From NCBI RefSeq assembly GCF_041893525.1, contig NZ_CP169069.1: a DNA stretch of 64,000 bases; one strand, given 5' to 3'. The stretch comes from Phaeobacter bryozoorum (GTDB lineage Bacteria > Pseudomonadota > Alphaproteobacteria > Rhodobacterales > Rhodobacteraceae). Positions 8,648 through 17,830 of this stretch are shown piece after piece. Made by a program: the position numbers and the translations under genes. Position 1 is the stretch's first letter, and every line of letters begins with the position of its first letter. The notes under the pieces are model-generated. The model was not told where the DNA came from. It did no database searches and worked only from the letters and a program-made list of their open reading frames with translations.

Positions 8648-8863
8648 GTTTTGCCTTTTTTGTGGAGCGACAGATCATCGGGTGTGTCGGGATATGATCG
8701 TAGTCTTCTATCCTCACAGAAAAAAAGGAAAATTTCCACTGCCGTCTCAGTTATTGCAAAATATCTATGTTTACAGACCGGGGAAGGGAGCGCTATCAAT
8801 CGACCAATTCAGCGGAGCTTCCGGGTCGTCAGATACCGGGTCCCCAGCCCAAACGAGGTAGAG
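8648..8863. promoter_or_regulatory. Divergent promoter region of mgtC-like gene and stressosome operon
   Basis: A non-coding spacer of about 215 bp that is AT-rich for this genome. It contains the palindrome GGAAAATTTCC at 8727-8737, a possible operator. I cannot place -35/-10 elements with confidence. Confidence 0.4.
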
Positions 8864-9739
8864 ATGACCGAAACCGCTACTGAAACTGTACTCACAATCT
8901 TGCAGCATGATTTTGAAGAGATTGTCAGCGCCTGGATCACGACCCAGAGCGATGAAGGTGTGCAGCGGACCGATCTATTCAGCCATAAAGAGGGGCGCGA
9001 GCAGACCAGTGGCCTGATGCGCGCGTTGATTTCGGGGATCGAAAACGGTGCCACCGGTGATCGATTTGATCTCTCCAGCGACGCCTGGGCAGAGCTGCGC
9101 AGCGTGCTGGTCGAAGTCACCCAGGAGCGCAGTTCACGGGGTGTGACGCCCAGTGATATGGCCTCCTTTGTGCTGGCGCTCAAAGCGCCGATTTTTTACC
9201 GGTTGAAAGATAAACTCGCCGATTTTCCCAGCCAGCTTGTCGAAGAAATCTGGTTCATCAGCCGGGTGATTGATGCCTTTGCGGTCTATTGCGCCGAAGT
9301 GTTCATCGCCGAGCGGGATCGTATCATCGAACAGCAGCGCGACCAGATGCAGGAGCTGTCCACGCCTGTGGTCGAACTATGGGACAAGGTGCTGACGCTG
9401 CCTCTGATCGGGACGATGGATTCAGCGCGCGCGCAGGAGGTGATGGAGAACCTGCTGGAAACCATTTTACGTCGTGAGGCGGAAGTGGTGATCGTTGATC
9501 TGACCGGCGTGCAGACCGTCGATACCCAGGTGGCTCAGCATATGCTGCGTATGGCAGCGGCTGTGCGGCTGATGGGCGCGCAATGTATTATCAGCGGCAT
9601 CAGCCCGACCATTGCCCAGACGATGGTGCAGCTGGGCGTTGATGTCGGTGAAGTGACCACCCGCTCGACCATTCGCAATGGGTTGGCAGATGCGTTGGAT
9701 CGGGTCGGCTACGCGATCGTCAAAAAGAAGGACCACTGA
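8864..9739 (+). CDS. rsbR: Stressosome sensor RsbR (RsbRD-like N-domain plus STAS)
   Basis: A 291-residue protein with a helical N-terminal sensor region (about 1-160) and a C-terminal STAS domain. Both threonines that RsbT phosphorylates in Bacillus RsbR are present, in LIGTMD (Thr184) and TVDTQVAQH (Thr221). The family stretch GISPTIAQTMVQLGV is also present. RsbR builds the stressosome core with RsbS and sequesters RsbT until stress. The ATG at 8864 follows a GAGGTAGAG ribosome site. It is the first gene of a five-gene run with spacings of -4 to 8 bases. Confidence 0.93.
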   Translation: MTETATETVLTILQHDFEEIVSAWITTQSDEGVQRTDLFSHKEGREQTSGLMRALISGIENGATGDRFDLSSDAWAELRSVLVEVTQERSSRGVTPSDMASFVLALKAPIFYRLKDKLADFPSQLVEEIWFISRVIDAFAVYCAEVFIAERDRIIEQQRDQMQELSTPVVELWDKVLTLPLIGTMDSARAQEVMENLLETILRREAEVVIVDLTGVQTVDTQVAQHMLRMAAAVRLMGAQCIISGISPTIAQTMVQLGVDVGEVTTRSTIRNGLADALDRVGYAIVKKKDH

Positions 9740-9740
9740 C

Positions 9741-10091
9741 ATGTCTGCGGCATCGGCCATCTACTTTGTCGAAGGTGTGCTGCTGGTGGCAATCCAGGAA
9801 GATATCTCGGATACCGATATTCTGGATCTGCAGGAAGCGCTCTCCGAACGTGTGGTGGCTGATGCGGCTCGGGCTGTTGTGATGGACATCAGCGCATTGG
9901 AGATTGTCGATACATTTGTTGGCCGTATTCTGGCGCAGCTGGCCGGTGTCTCCAAGCTGCTGGATGCGCAGACTTATGTCGTGGGTATGCGTCCGGCGGT
10001 CGCGATGACGCTGGTTGAACTGGGTATGGATCTTTCTGAAAGCAAGACCGCGCTGAGCCTCACACATGCCCTGCGTGATCTGCGGGCGTAG
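9741..10091 (+). CDS. rsbS: Stressosome scaffold RsbS (STAS protein)
   Basis: A 116-residue single STAS domain that starts one base after the rsbR stop. The residue at the RsbS phosphorylation site, Ser59 in Bacillus, is Thr58 here (IVDTFVGR), still phosphorylatable. The conserved SKLLDAQTYVVGMRPAVAMTLVELG block is typical of RsbS. It should co-assemble with RsbR and bind RsbT. Confidence 0.93.
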   Translation: MSAASAIYFVEGVLLVAIQEDISDTDILDLQEALSERVVADAARAVVMDISALEIVDTFVGRILAQLAGVSKLLDAQTYVVGMRPAVAMTLVELGMDLSESKTALSLTHALRDLRA

Positions 10092-10099
10092 AGCCGGGG

Positions 10100-10507
10100 A
10101 TGATGCCCACGGATGGTGTTCTGGTTGGCGTATGTGCGCTGATTAGGGACCGTGACGTTATTCATGTGCGCCGAATGGCTGGCCGAGAGATGGAACGACG
10201 CGGTGCACGCGCGGGTCAGAAAACCCGATTTGTCACAGCGGTCAGCGAGATTGCAAGAAATGTTATCATGCACGGTGGCGGCGGCGAAGCGTGTATCTAT
10301 ATGCACAGTGACCCCACCGCAATCAGCGTGGTGTGTATCGACAATGGACCTGGTATCGCTGATCTGGACGCGGCGCTCAGGGACGGGTTCAGCACCGCAG
10401 GCAGTATGGGGCGCGGTCTTGGCGGTGCGCAGCGTTTGGCTGATGTGTTCGACGTCGTGACCGAATATGGTAGAGGAACACGCGTGACAATGATGGCTCG
10501 CATATGA
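10100..10507 (+). CDS. rsbT: Serine/threonine kinase RsbT (GHKL anti-sigma type)
   Basis: A 135-residue HATPase_c protein with N-box EIARNVIMHGG (about 50-59), G1 box DNGPGIAD (81-88) and GRGLGGAQRLAD. RsbT phosphorylates RsbR and RsbS, leaves the stressosome and activates a downstream partner. In Bacillus that partner is RsbU, which leads to sigma-B. No RsbU or sigma-B gene is present here, as expected for Alphaproteobacteria, so the output must differ. The stop overlaps the next start by four bases. Confidence 0.92.
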   Translation: MMPTDGVLVGVCALIRDRDVIHVRRMAGREMERRGARAGQKTRFVTAVSEIARNVIMHGGGGEACIYMHSDPTAISVVCIDNGPGIADLDAALRDGFSTAGSMGRGLGGAQRLADVFDVVTEYGRGTRVTMMARI

Positions 10508-11517
10508 CCCACTGGCTGCCCCTTGCCGATCCGAGCGATGTTTCGGTCTGTCGTCGCACGGCACGTCAGCTGGCGCAGACGGCCGGGTTTTCACGCGCCC
10601 GGATTGAGGAAATCGCAATTGTTGCCAGCGAGGCGGCGACCAATGTTTTGCGCTATGCCAAGCGCGGTCGCTGCCTGATGCAGGTCATGCCGGGGGTCGA
10701 GGGCCCGCGTCTGGCGCTGATTGTTGTCGATCAGGGGCCGGGGATCGACAGTCTGGAAAAGATGATGCGGGACGGTATCAGCAGCGAGGATTCGGCGGGG
10801 CTTGGTCTTGGCGCCATGCAGCGCCTGTCGGACCATTTCGATATCTATTCGACCCGCGACGAAGGCACGGTGGTCGCCTGTGAGTTCCGGCAGACACCCT
10901 ATCGACCTGCCGCGATGGAGGTTGCGGGGCTTTTGGTGACGCATCCGGCGGAAACGCGCTGCGGGGACGGCTGGGATCTGGCCTGTGTACGTCACAATGC
11001 GCGGTCGGACGGGCGGCTGGATCTGATCCTCTGTGATGGTCTAGGCCATGGACATCGCGCTGCTGACGCCGCCGATGCCGTGGTGCATGGGTTTGCCCAG
11101 AGGCGAGGCCGGACCCCCGCGACAACGCTGACAGATATTTCAGATGAAATCGCCGCCACACGCGGGGCGGTTGCGGCCTGTGTCGCCGTGGCTGCGGACG
11201 GTCGGCGCATGTCCTACGCCGCCGTTGGAAATATCGCGACAATCCGCGCCCGACTGGGCGAAACCAAGCGATTTGCGACCCGTGACGGTCGTCTTGGTGC
11301 CGGTCCGGTTGCGCCGTTTTCGGACGAGATCGACCTGTTGCCCGGTGATACGGTTATCTTGCACAGTGACGGTCTTCTGACTTTACGAGACCTGCACGAA
11401 AAACCCGCTTTGCTGATGCGTTCAGCCTTGCTGATTGCGGGGAAACTTATGGCTGAGAACTTCCGTGGACGCGACGACGCGGGTCTGGCGGTCATCAAAA
11501 TCGCGAAAGAGAGCTAA
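10504..11517 (+). CDS. RsbT-like kinase domain fused to RsbX/SpoIIE-type PP2C phosphatase
   Basis: A 337-residue fusion. Residues 1-130 are a GHKL ATPase with ASEAATNVLRYA, DQGPGIDS and GLGLGAMQRLSD. Residues 150-335 are a PPM/PP2C phosphatase with CGDGWD (153-158), LILCDGLGHGH (about 175-184) and LHSDGL, giving the metal-binding Asp residues. In Bacillus, RsbX is the separate phosphatase that resets RsbR and RsbS. Here a kinase-like and a phosphatase domain share one chain, suggesting a bifunctional reset or output switch. It overlaps rsbT by four bases. Confidence 0.88.
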   Translation: MTHWLPLADPSDVSVCRRTARQLAQTAGFSRARIEEIAIVASEAATNVLRYAKRGRCLMQVMPGVEGPRLALIVVDQGPGIDSLEKMMRDGISSEDSAGLGLGAMQRLSDHFDIYSTRDEGTVVACEFRQTPYRPAAMEVAGLLVTHPAETRCGDGWDLACVRHNARSDGRLDLILCDGLGHGHRAADAADAVVHGFAQRRGRTPATTLTDISDEIAATRGAVAACVAVAADGRRMSYAAVGNIATIRARLGETKRFATRDGRLGAGPVAPFSDEIDLLPGDTVILHSDGLLTLRDLHEKPALLMRSALLIAGKLMAENFRGRDDAGLAVIKIAKES

Positions 11518-11521
11518 CCTC

Positions 11522-12685
11522 GTGTCTACGGCATTGATAACGGTGAAAATCGACACGGAACAGGATGTTCTGAGGCTGCGATTTATTGCGATGGCGATTA
11601 CCAAAGCGCTGCATTTCGGCACGTTTGCCCAAACGCGGGCGGTAACGGCCCTGCTTGAGGCTGCGCGCAACGCACAGCAGCATGCCAGCGGCGGGCGGGT
11701 TCGGCTCGGCCTGAGGGACGAAAGCAACAAGGTGGCGCTACGGGCCACCATCACGGATCAGGGGCCGGGGATAGAGGGACTTGATGATATCATGCGCGGA
11801 CGGCGCGCCGCAGCAGCGTCAGCCCGGGCGGGTCTGGGGCTGGGGTTGCGCGGTCTGTCACGCCTCGCGGATCATCATTCGGTGCGCAGCAACCCGGAGG
11901 GTACGGAGATAGAGCTGCTGTTTCTCAGCCCGTTGAGAAGCAATGAGATGAGCGAGGCGACGCAGGCCGCGACAGAGGCCATCAGCAAGATACGCGGCGC
12001 AGATCCGACCGCAGAATTGGCGGAGCAGAACCGTATGTTGCTTGAGGCACTGACGGAGCGTGATCTCCTGATGAAGGAAGTGCATCACCGCACCGGCAAC
12101 AATCTGGCCTTGATCGGTGCCCTTATCCGAATGAGTCGACGTGGGGCCGAGTCTGAGGAGACGATATCTGTGCTGTCCGATCTGGAGGCACGTGTTCAAT
12201 CCGTCATCCGGGTGCATGAGCAGTTGCAGCGCTCCGCGCGGGTCGATCACTTGCAGGCATTGCCTTTCCTGCGGGAGGTTGCGGCCAATGCCGAAGGGGC
12301 GTTCAACTCAGAGGCCCTGAAGGTGGCGGTCGAAGTTCGCGGCGATGACATCGAAATCCCGAGCTCGATGGCGATTGACCTGGGCCTTCTGGCGGGCGAG
12401 TTGCTGACAAATGCCTACAAGCACGCTTTTGTCGGGCGGGATCATGGGGAAATCCTGATCGAACTGACAGAGCAGAACGAGGCATTGCGGCTGGTGATTG
12501 CTGATGATGGGCATGGTTTGGCTGAGGGTGATGCCAGGCCCGAGCGGTCCGGGTCACTCGGTTGGCGGATGATCCGCAGCATGGTTGGGAAATATGCGGG
12601 GACGACCGAGGTGGATGGCTCCAATGGCATGCGGGTGGTGTTTACCTTGCCGTTTGAGCCGAGTAATAGCAGCGGATTATCCTGA
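11522..12685 (+). CDS. RsbT-like ATPase domain fused to HWE/HisKA_2 histidine kinase
   Basis: A 387-residue protein with two ATPase modules. The N-terminal GHKL domain has LLEAARNAQQHA, DQGPGIEG and GLGLGLRGLSRLAD. After a short coiled segment comes a HisKA_2 dimerisation domain with the probable phospho-His in KEVHHRTGNNL (about residue 188). A second ATPase follows with GELLTNAYKHAF, ADDGHGLAEG and GSLGWRMI. The GTG start at 11522, five bases after the previous stop, is preferred over an upstream ATG that would overlap the preceding gene heavily. It probably carries the stressosome signal to a response regulator, perhaps the alphaproteobacterial PhyR general stress pathway; that step is inference. 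Confidence 0.88.
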   Translation: MSTALITVKIDTEQDVLRLRFIAMAITKALHFGTFAQTRAVTALLEAARNAQQHASGGRVRLGLRDESNKVALRATITDQGPGIEGLDDIMRGRRAAAASARAGLGLGLRGLSRLADHHSVRSNPEGTEIELLFLSPLRSNEMSEATQAATEAISKIRGADPTAELAEQNRMLLEALTERDLLMKEVHHRTGNNLALIGALIRMSRRGAESEETISVLSDLEARVQSVIRVHEQLQRSARVDHLQALPFLREVAANAEGAFNSEALKVAVEVRGDDIEIPSSMAIDLGLLAGELLTNAYKHAFVGRDHGEILIELTEQNEALRLVIADDGHGLAEGDARPERSGSLGWRMIRSMVGKYAGTTEVDGSNGMRVVFTLPFEPSNSSGLS

Positions 12686-13804
12686 GCGGGCCAAGCCGCA
12701 CCAATAGGAGACGCCCCCGTCGATGGCATTATCGTTGAAATCATACCCGGGATTGTGCAACGGCATGGCGTGCGAACCCTCTGTGCCATTGCCCATCAGG
12801 ACAAATGCCCCGGGCCGATGTTGCAGGAACGCGGCGAAATCCTCCGAAAACCCGACACGCCCGTAAGCGGGGTCAACGCTGCCGACCCGTCCAGCCGCAG
12901 CCACGGCACGCGCTGTGGCCTCCGGCTCATTGACCAGAGGCTGAAACGACGTGGAGTAGTCCACGTCGCAGATGCCCCCATGTGCCATGGAGATCCCATT
13001 GGCAATGGCCCGCATCCTCTCTTCGATCCTGGCAGAGACATCTGCCTCAAAACCACGACAATCCCCTGATATTACGACGTTACTCGCCAGAATATTGCGC
13101 GCACCATCGGTTTCAAAATCCGTGACGGAGACAACGCAATGATCCCGGGCAGAAACGGAGCGCGAAGTAATGGTCTGCAGCTGGGTCACGATTGCGGCCC
13201 CGGTCACAATCGGATCAATCGCTTTTTCAGGCATCGAGGCGTGGCCGCCGCGCCCAGTAATCCTAATTTCAAAGTTATCTTCAAAGGCACAGAACGGGCC
13301 GGCCTGGGTTGCGAACTGGCCGATTGGCAGCCCCGGCATATTGTGCAGTCCGTAGATCCGGCTGATGTCAAAGCGGTCGAACAGACCATCGGCAATCATC
13401 GCGGCCGCGCCTGTGCCGTTCTCCTCATCTGGTTGAAACAGAAAATGGACGGTGCGGTCGAATGTTGGGTCAGCTGCAAGGCGAAGGGCAGCGCCCAGGA
13501 GCATCGTGCTATGCCCGTCATGACCGCAGCCATGAAATCGCCCGGGCGTTCGCGAGCGATAGGAGAGGTTCGTGGCTTCCTCAATCGGGAGCGCATCCAT
13601 ATCAGCACGCAGAGCAACCCCCGTGGTGTCCCCGCCGCGTCGGAGCGTGGCGACAACCCCCGTCCCGCCGATCCCGCGGGTGACCTGCAATCCTGCCGTT
13701 TCCAGCACCTTCGCAATCGCATCGGAGGTGCGGTTCAGGTCAAACCCGGTCTCCGGGTGCATATGGAGATCGCGACGAAAGGCGACAAGATCCAGATCAG
13801 GCAT
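12677..13804 (-). CDS. M20 family amidohydrolase (N-acyl-amino-acid / hippurate hydrolase type)
   Basis: A 375-residue zinc-dependent hydrolase. The metal ligands are visible in HGCGHDGHSTML, PDEENGTGA and near the end in GSHAMPLHNPGYDFND. The lid-domain block GRGGHASMPEKAIDPI is also typical. The family removes acyl groups from amino acids or related amides in the cytoplasm. Its ATG lies within the last codons of the upstream PLP-enzyme frame (GATGCCTGA), so the two were translationally coupled. This argues for joint breakdown of an N-acylated diamino or hydroxy amino acid. Its end overlaps the convergent kinase gene by nine bases. Confidence 0.9.
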   Translation of the reverse strand: MPDLDLVAFRRDLHMHPETGFDLNRTSDAIAKVLETAGLQVTRGIGGTGVVATLRRGGDTTGVALRADMDALPIEEATNLSYRSRTPGRFHGCGHDGHSTMLLGAALRLAADPTFDRTVHFLFQPDEENGTGAAAMIADGLFDRFDISRIYGLHNMPGLPIGQFATQAGPFCAFEDNFEIRITGRGGHASMPEKAIDPIVTGAAIVTQLQTITSRSVSARDHCVVSVTDFETDGARNILASNVVISGDCRGFEADVSARIEERMRAIANGISMAHGGICDVDYSTSFQPLVNEPEATARAVAAAGRVGSVDPAYGRVGFSEDFAAFLQHRPGAFVLMGNGTEGSHAMPLHNPGYDFNDNAIDGGVSYWCGLARSG

Positions 13805-14821
13805 CTTCGACCCTGCCTTCTGATAGGATCACCAATGGGCGCATCTCAGGGTATGTGCCAACCTTGATGTCATGCAAAAGGGCGGTTAGGCCTGCTGTTC
13901 CCGACGGGGTGCTGGGGATTCCGAGGTCTGCGGCGGCATCAACGCCGCTGAGAGCGGCCCTATCGGAAATAGTGGAATAGCGATCAGCGGTCTTTGACAA
14001 ATCTCATAGGCAAGCATTGAGGGTGTCTTGCAGTCGAGCCGCCCCATATTGGAGACCGGACCCTCAACCGTCACAATCTCGCCCGCCCCCGCGCTATGCT
14101 GAAGACAGGGCGCGGCATCCGGCTCAACAACGATGATTTCAGGCTGAACTTCCCAGTTTGCACGGATCATATAAGCTATAGCACCGGCCAGACCGCCGAC
14201 GCCGGCCTGCAAATAGACATGGGTCGGCCATTGACCAGAGCGTGCAAAACTGTCGCGCATTTCCTGTGCAATGACCGTATAGCCCTCCATTACCAGTCGG
14301 GGTGGCTCGGTGTAGCCGGGCCAGGAACCATCTGCGAGATGAACTGCGCCGCTTTCTGCGGCATCCTTGATAGCCGCTGCAATGCTCTCTTCGTAGGTGG
14401 CGCCGGAGCGTATCACCTCAGACCCTTTTGCTCGGAGCCGCTGCACGAAATCCTCAGGTACAGTCTTGGCCAGGTGGATCCGGCATTTAGCGCCAAAAAG
14501 ACGTGCCCCGGCGGCGACGGCCATGCCATGGTTCCCGGCACTGGCGCAGACGAAGGTAACCCCTGAAGCAGCGGCCCGCCCGCGATCACTGGCCAGATCC
14601 GCCGCTGTCAGACCGGTTTCGCGTATCAGCAGCTGCGCTACCGCATAGACACCGCCCATCGCCTTGAAGGCCCCAAGACCCATTCTGTTGGTTTCATCCT
14701 TGATCCACACCTGCTGACCGTCGACCTCGTGCTGGACAAGCGGCGAGGGGCGATAGGCCGGGCAGGCGGTCAGCATCTGCTGGGGCTGGGCGGGGTCGAG
14801 CGTGACATTGATCTTGTTCAT
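13797..14821 (-). pseudogene. Frameshifted PLP-dependent ammonia-lyase (diaminopropionate ammonia-lyase-like)
   Basis: The first 275 or so residues read as a fold-type II PLP enzyme. They include YRPSPLVQHE, the PLP lysine in GLGAFKAMGG, the CASAGNHGMA phosphate loop, and LQAGVGGLAGA. After SMLAYEI near position 14000 the frame runs into unrelated sequence, while the expected C-terminus (about 65 residues, including TPSGTAGLTALL and VILSEGRVEDA) continues in the adjacent frame to a TGA at 13797. One base is missing near 14000. The restored end overlaps the ATG of the M20 gene, which supports that reading. It may be a true pseudogene or a sequencing error. The intact enzyme would eliminate ammonia from a small amino acid. 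Confidence 0.85.
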
Positions 14822-14892
14822 GGGGCCAGTCTAGGAAAGGTTGTTGCTGTATTCCGATCAAATTTGGGTACATTACGAGAAATTCTTGCATC
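14822..14892. promoter_or_regulatory. Divergent promoter between PLP enzyme and Lrp/AsnC regulator
   Basis: A 71-bp AT-rich spacer between divergent starts. It is the expected site of Lrp-type autoregulation and control of the catabolic pair. No clear symmetrical operator is visible. Confidence 0.5.
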
Positions 14893-15378
14893 ATGAGGGG
14901 CAAGTATGGGGGAAAACTCGACAAGGCTGATGTGACCCTGCTGACACTCCTGCAGCGCAATACACGGCTTGGGCTGGAATCACTTGCGGTTCAGGCAGGG
15001 TTGTCTGCGGCCTCGGTTCAGCGGCGGCTGAAATCACTGCGCGAGCGCAGGGTGATCACCGGTGAGATCGCGCTTGTCGATCCAGCCAAGGTTGGTATGC
15101 CCATGACATTTGTGGTGATGGTCGAGCTGGAGCGTGAGCGCCTCGATCAGATCGACGCGTTCACCCGCCGGGCCGGATCCGAACCGATGGTCCAGCAGTG
15201 CTACTATCTGACCGGCGAAGCGGACTTCTGTTTGATTTGCACCGCATCTGATATGGAGGCCTTTGAAGAACTGACCAAACGATTGTTTTTCGAAGACTCA
15301 AATGTGCGACGGTTCCGGACCTCGGTTGTAATGGGGCGCAAGAAAGTCAGCCTTGAAGTTCCGGTCTCCGCCGGATGA
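14893..15378 (+). CDS. Lrp/AsnC family transcriptional regulator
   Basis: A 161-residue regulator. The N-terminal winged helix-turn-helix reads LDKADVTLLTLLQRNTR then LAVQAGLSAASVQRRLKSL. The C-terminal RAM domain has VVMVELERERLDQIDAF and CYYLTGEADFCLICTA. These proteins bind amino acids and form octamers. Its divergent position makes it the likely amino-acid-responsive regulator of the ammonia-lyase/M20 pair. Confidence 0.9.
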   Translation: MRGKYGGKLDKADVTLLTLLQRNTRLGLESLAVQAGLSAASVQRRLKSLRERRVITGEIALVDPAKVGMPMTFVVMVELERERLDQIDAFTRRAGSEPMVQQCYYLTGEADFCLICTASDMEAFEELTKRLFFEDSNVRRFRTSVVMGRKKVSLEVPVSAG

Positions 15379-15472
15379 AATGACCACTGGCGGCTGCGGG
15401 CGTCTGACGAGTTCCGACGGCAATAGGGCAGCCTGTTGCGCGTTCATTTTGCGATTGGCGGGAGGGTTGAGC

Positions 15473-16714
15473 GTGGTGGCTCGTTTACTGTGTTTTCTGT
15501 TTTGTTGCGTGCTCCCCTTGGGGGCCGCATCGGCTCTGGATCGTGCAGAGGTTGAGGGCCAGTTTCAGCGCTGGCTGCTGCAGGAGATATGGCCCGAGGC
15601 ACAGGCTGCCGACGTTCGACGGACGACCTTCGATACTGCGTTTTCCGGTGTGAAACTGAACTGGGATCTGCCGGATCTGGTCCCCCCGGGCACTAAGGCC
15701 AACCCTCCCCGTCGCCAGCGTCAGGCGGAATTTGGCGCGCCGGGGCGCTACTTCAATCGCGGCTCCGTTGACGGTGCGACGTCGGTCGGACGCCGGATGG
15801 CGAAGCGACATGCAGCTGCCCTGCAACAGACCGAACGCCGTACCGGAGTACCGGGGCGGATTATTCTGGCGATCTGGGGGCGCGAGAGCGGCTATGGTCA
15901 GGTGAAGATCCCTCACAATGTGTTTGAGGTGTTGGGCACCAAGGGCTTCATGAGCCGCCGCGCTCCCTATTTTCGCCAGGAATTGATTGCAGCCCTGCAG
16001 ATCGCCGAGGCCGGGCATGCGCCGGGCAATGTGATGAAGAGCAGCTGGGCTGGCGCATTGGGCCAGCCTCAGTTCATGCCTTCCAGTTTTCTCAAGTTTG
16101 CCGAAGACGGCGACGGCGATGGTCGTGCTGATATTTGGCGTTCCGAGGCAGATACAATTGCGTCTATCGGTGGTTATCTGGCGCGCCATGGCTGGGACAA
16201 ATCGCGAGACTGGGGGTTTGAGGTTTCCCTGCCGGATGCGGTTTCATGTGCCCTAGAAGGCCCGGATCAGGGGCAAACCATCCGTGACTGGGAAGAGCTG
16301 GGTGTCCGGCGCAGTTCTGGACGGCCGTTTCCGCAGCATGAACAAGACGGCGTTGCCTATCTGATGCTGCCCGCTGGGCGGAATGGTCCCGCGTTTCTGG
16401 TCACCCCGAACTTTTATGTGCTGAAAGACTACAACAAGAGCGACCTCTATGCGCTTTTTGTGGGGCATGTCGGTGACCGCATTCAGTTTGGCGTCGGAGA
16501 TTTCCAAGGTCAATGGGGACAGGTCGACAACATGTTGCGATCTGACGTCGCGGCGATGCAGCGCGGGCTGGAGCGACTTGGCCATGACGTCGGCGACGCC
16601 GACGGGCTCGCGGGGTTCAAGACCCGTCGTTCGATCGGCCGCTGGCAAGAGGCGGCTGGGCGGCGGGCCACATGTTTCCCGACCTCAGCGATGCGGTCTG
16701 ATCTTGCCCGGTGA
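15473..16714 (+). CDS. Secreted MltB-type lytic transglycosylase
   Basis: A 413-residue enzyme with a cleavable signal peptide (VARLLCFLFCCVLPLGAASA) and an SLT_2 domain. The catalytic Glu lies in AIWGRESGYGQV, followed by SWAGALGQPQFMPSSF and EDGDGDGRADIW. A diverged peptidoglycan-binding-like C-terminus includes the VAAMQRGLERLGHDVG segment. The GTG at 15473 was chosen because GGGAGG lies about seven bases upstream and the signal peptide starts there. Upstream in-frame codons would overlap the Lrp gene and add a non-signal leader. Unlike the enzyme at 4593 it has no lipobox cysteine at a cleavage site. Confidence 0.88.
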   Translation: MVARLLCFLFCCVLPLGAASALDRAEVEGQFQRWLLQEIWPEAQAADVRRTTFDTAFSGVKLNWDLPDLVPPGTKANPPRRQRQAEFGAPGRYFNRGSVDGATSVGRRMAKRHAAALQQTERRTGVPGRIILAIWGRESGYGQVKIPHNVFEVLGTKGFMSRRAPYFRQELIAALQIAEAGHAPGNVMKSSWAGALGQPQFMPSSFLKFAEDGDGDGRADIWRSEADTIASIGGYLARHGWDKSRDWGFEVSLPDAVSCALEGPDQGQTIRDWEELGVRRSSGRPFPQHEQDGVAYLMLPAGRNGPAFLVTPNFYVLKDYNKSDLYALFVGHVGDRIQFGVGDFQGQWGQVDNMLRSDVAAMQRGLERLGHDVGDADGLAGFKTRRSIGRWQEAAGRRATCFPTSAMRSDLAR

Positions 16715-16720
16715 TAGCCG

Positions 16721-17830
16721 CTACCGGTTGGTAGCCCCTGTCGGATGCGCGCCGGCGGTAACCTTGCCGAAGTCTGGATGGTCATGACGATCCAACCAGT
16801 GAAAGAAGCTGGCGATCATAGCTGCCAACCCGTGCCGTGGCACTGCAAGACTGTCGCGTCTGGTGAAGTCAAACTGCGTCGGCGGCACGGGATCTGTCCC
16901 CTTGGGGACAGCGGTTGGCAAGGCACCTACTGGAACAAATTTGGCGATTTCGCTGTAGATTTCGGTCCATTGCCAACTTCTGGCGACTGCGAAATAACGT
17001 CCCTCGGACCCCGGTTTTTGCAAGGCGGCCAGACAGAGCGCCGCCAGATCGGAGGGATGGATCAGCGACATGGACCCCTTTGGCGTCTGATGATGCCAAG
17101 GATGCGCCCCGACCGCCATCTCACGGAGGCGCCCCAGAATATGCCCTTGATCATGGCAGGGCAGAACACCGGGTCCGACGATCATACCTGACAGCAAGAT
17201 AATCAGACGCAAAGCCCGGTCCTGTGCAAGGCGCGCCGCCGCAACTTCCATTGCCGTTTTCTGTGCGGCGATGAATTTCCGCTGCTGGATTTGAAGCTCG
17301 AAATCGGAGTGGTGTCGCAGTTCATTTTTGATCCGGGGCGCGTTCTCTGGCTCGGCGGATGCCGTGCTCGACAGTAGGACGATATCGGAAATACCGCTCA
17401 GATGTGCTGCTTCGATCAGATTGTGACAGGCTGATTGTGCGGGTATTACGCAATGCTCCAGGCCCGTTTCCCGATCCAGGTCACCCGCAGCAGTCCCATC
17501 AGGCGCTTTGCGGATGGAGGGCAGGCAGGCGATCACCAATGCGTCGGCACCATCAAGCGCGGGGGCAAAACTCTCAGGATCAGCAGTATTTGCTGAGACT
17601 AGTCGGAGCCGCTCCTTGGCACCGGGCAGGGCCATCAGGTGAATGGTTTTTGAGCTGTCCGTCGCATCTCGCAGTGTACCGGTCACGCGCCAACCGAGTG
17701 CAAGGGCTGCGCGGGTAATATGCGCGCCTGCAAGACCGGAGGCGCCTGCGACACAGATATGCCGGGGACCTGTCGGCCTGCTGGGGATGGTTGTCTCCTG
17801 CGTGTATCGAGAGGCTCCGGTTCCGGTCAT
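16721..17830 (-). CDS. Atypical SDR / NAD(P)-dependent epimerase-like protein
   Basis: A 369-residue Rossmann-fold protein with the dinucleotide motif VAGASGLAGAHITRAA near residue 28, a DALVIACLPS strand, and the LLSSTAS segment that replaces the canonical SDR serine region. No YxxxK catalytic pair is obvious, so it is closer to NmrA/atypical SDR proteins than to classical reductases. The ATG at 17830 follows GGGAACAGGCA. It is divergent from paaZ2 across a 306-bp spacer. A role in TDA or another tailoring step is possible from position only. Confidence 0.7.
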   Translation of the reverse strand: MTGTGASRYTQETTIPSRPTGPRHICVAGASGLAGAHITRAALALGWRVTGTLRDATDSSKTIHLMALPGAKERLRLVSANTADPESFAPALDGADALVIACLPSIRKAPDGTAAGDLDRETGLEHCVIPAQSACHNLIEAAHLSGISDIVLLSSTASAEPENAPRIKNELRHHSDFELQIQQRKFIAAQKTAMEVAAARLAQDRALRLIILLSGMIVGPGVLPCHDQGHILGRLREMAVGAHPWHHQTPKGSMSLIHPSDLAALCLAALQKPGSEGRYFAVARSWQWTEIYSEIAKFVPVGALPTAVPKGTDPVPPTQFDFTRRDSLAVPRHGLAAMIASFFHWLDRHDHPDFGKVTAGAHPTGATNR

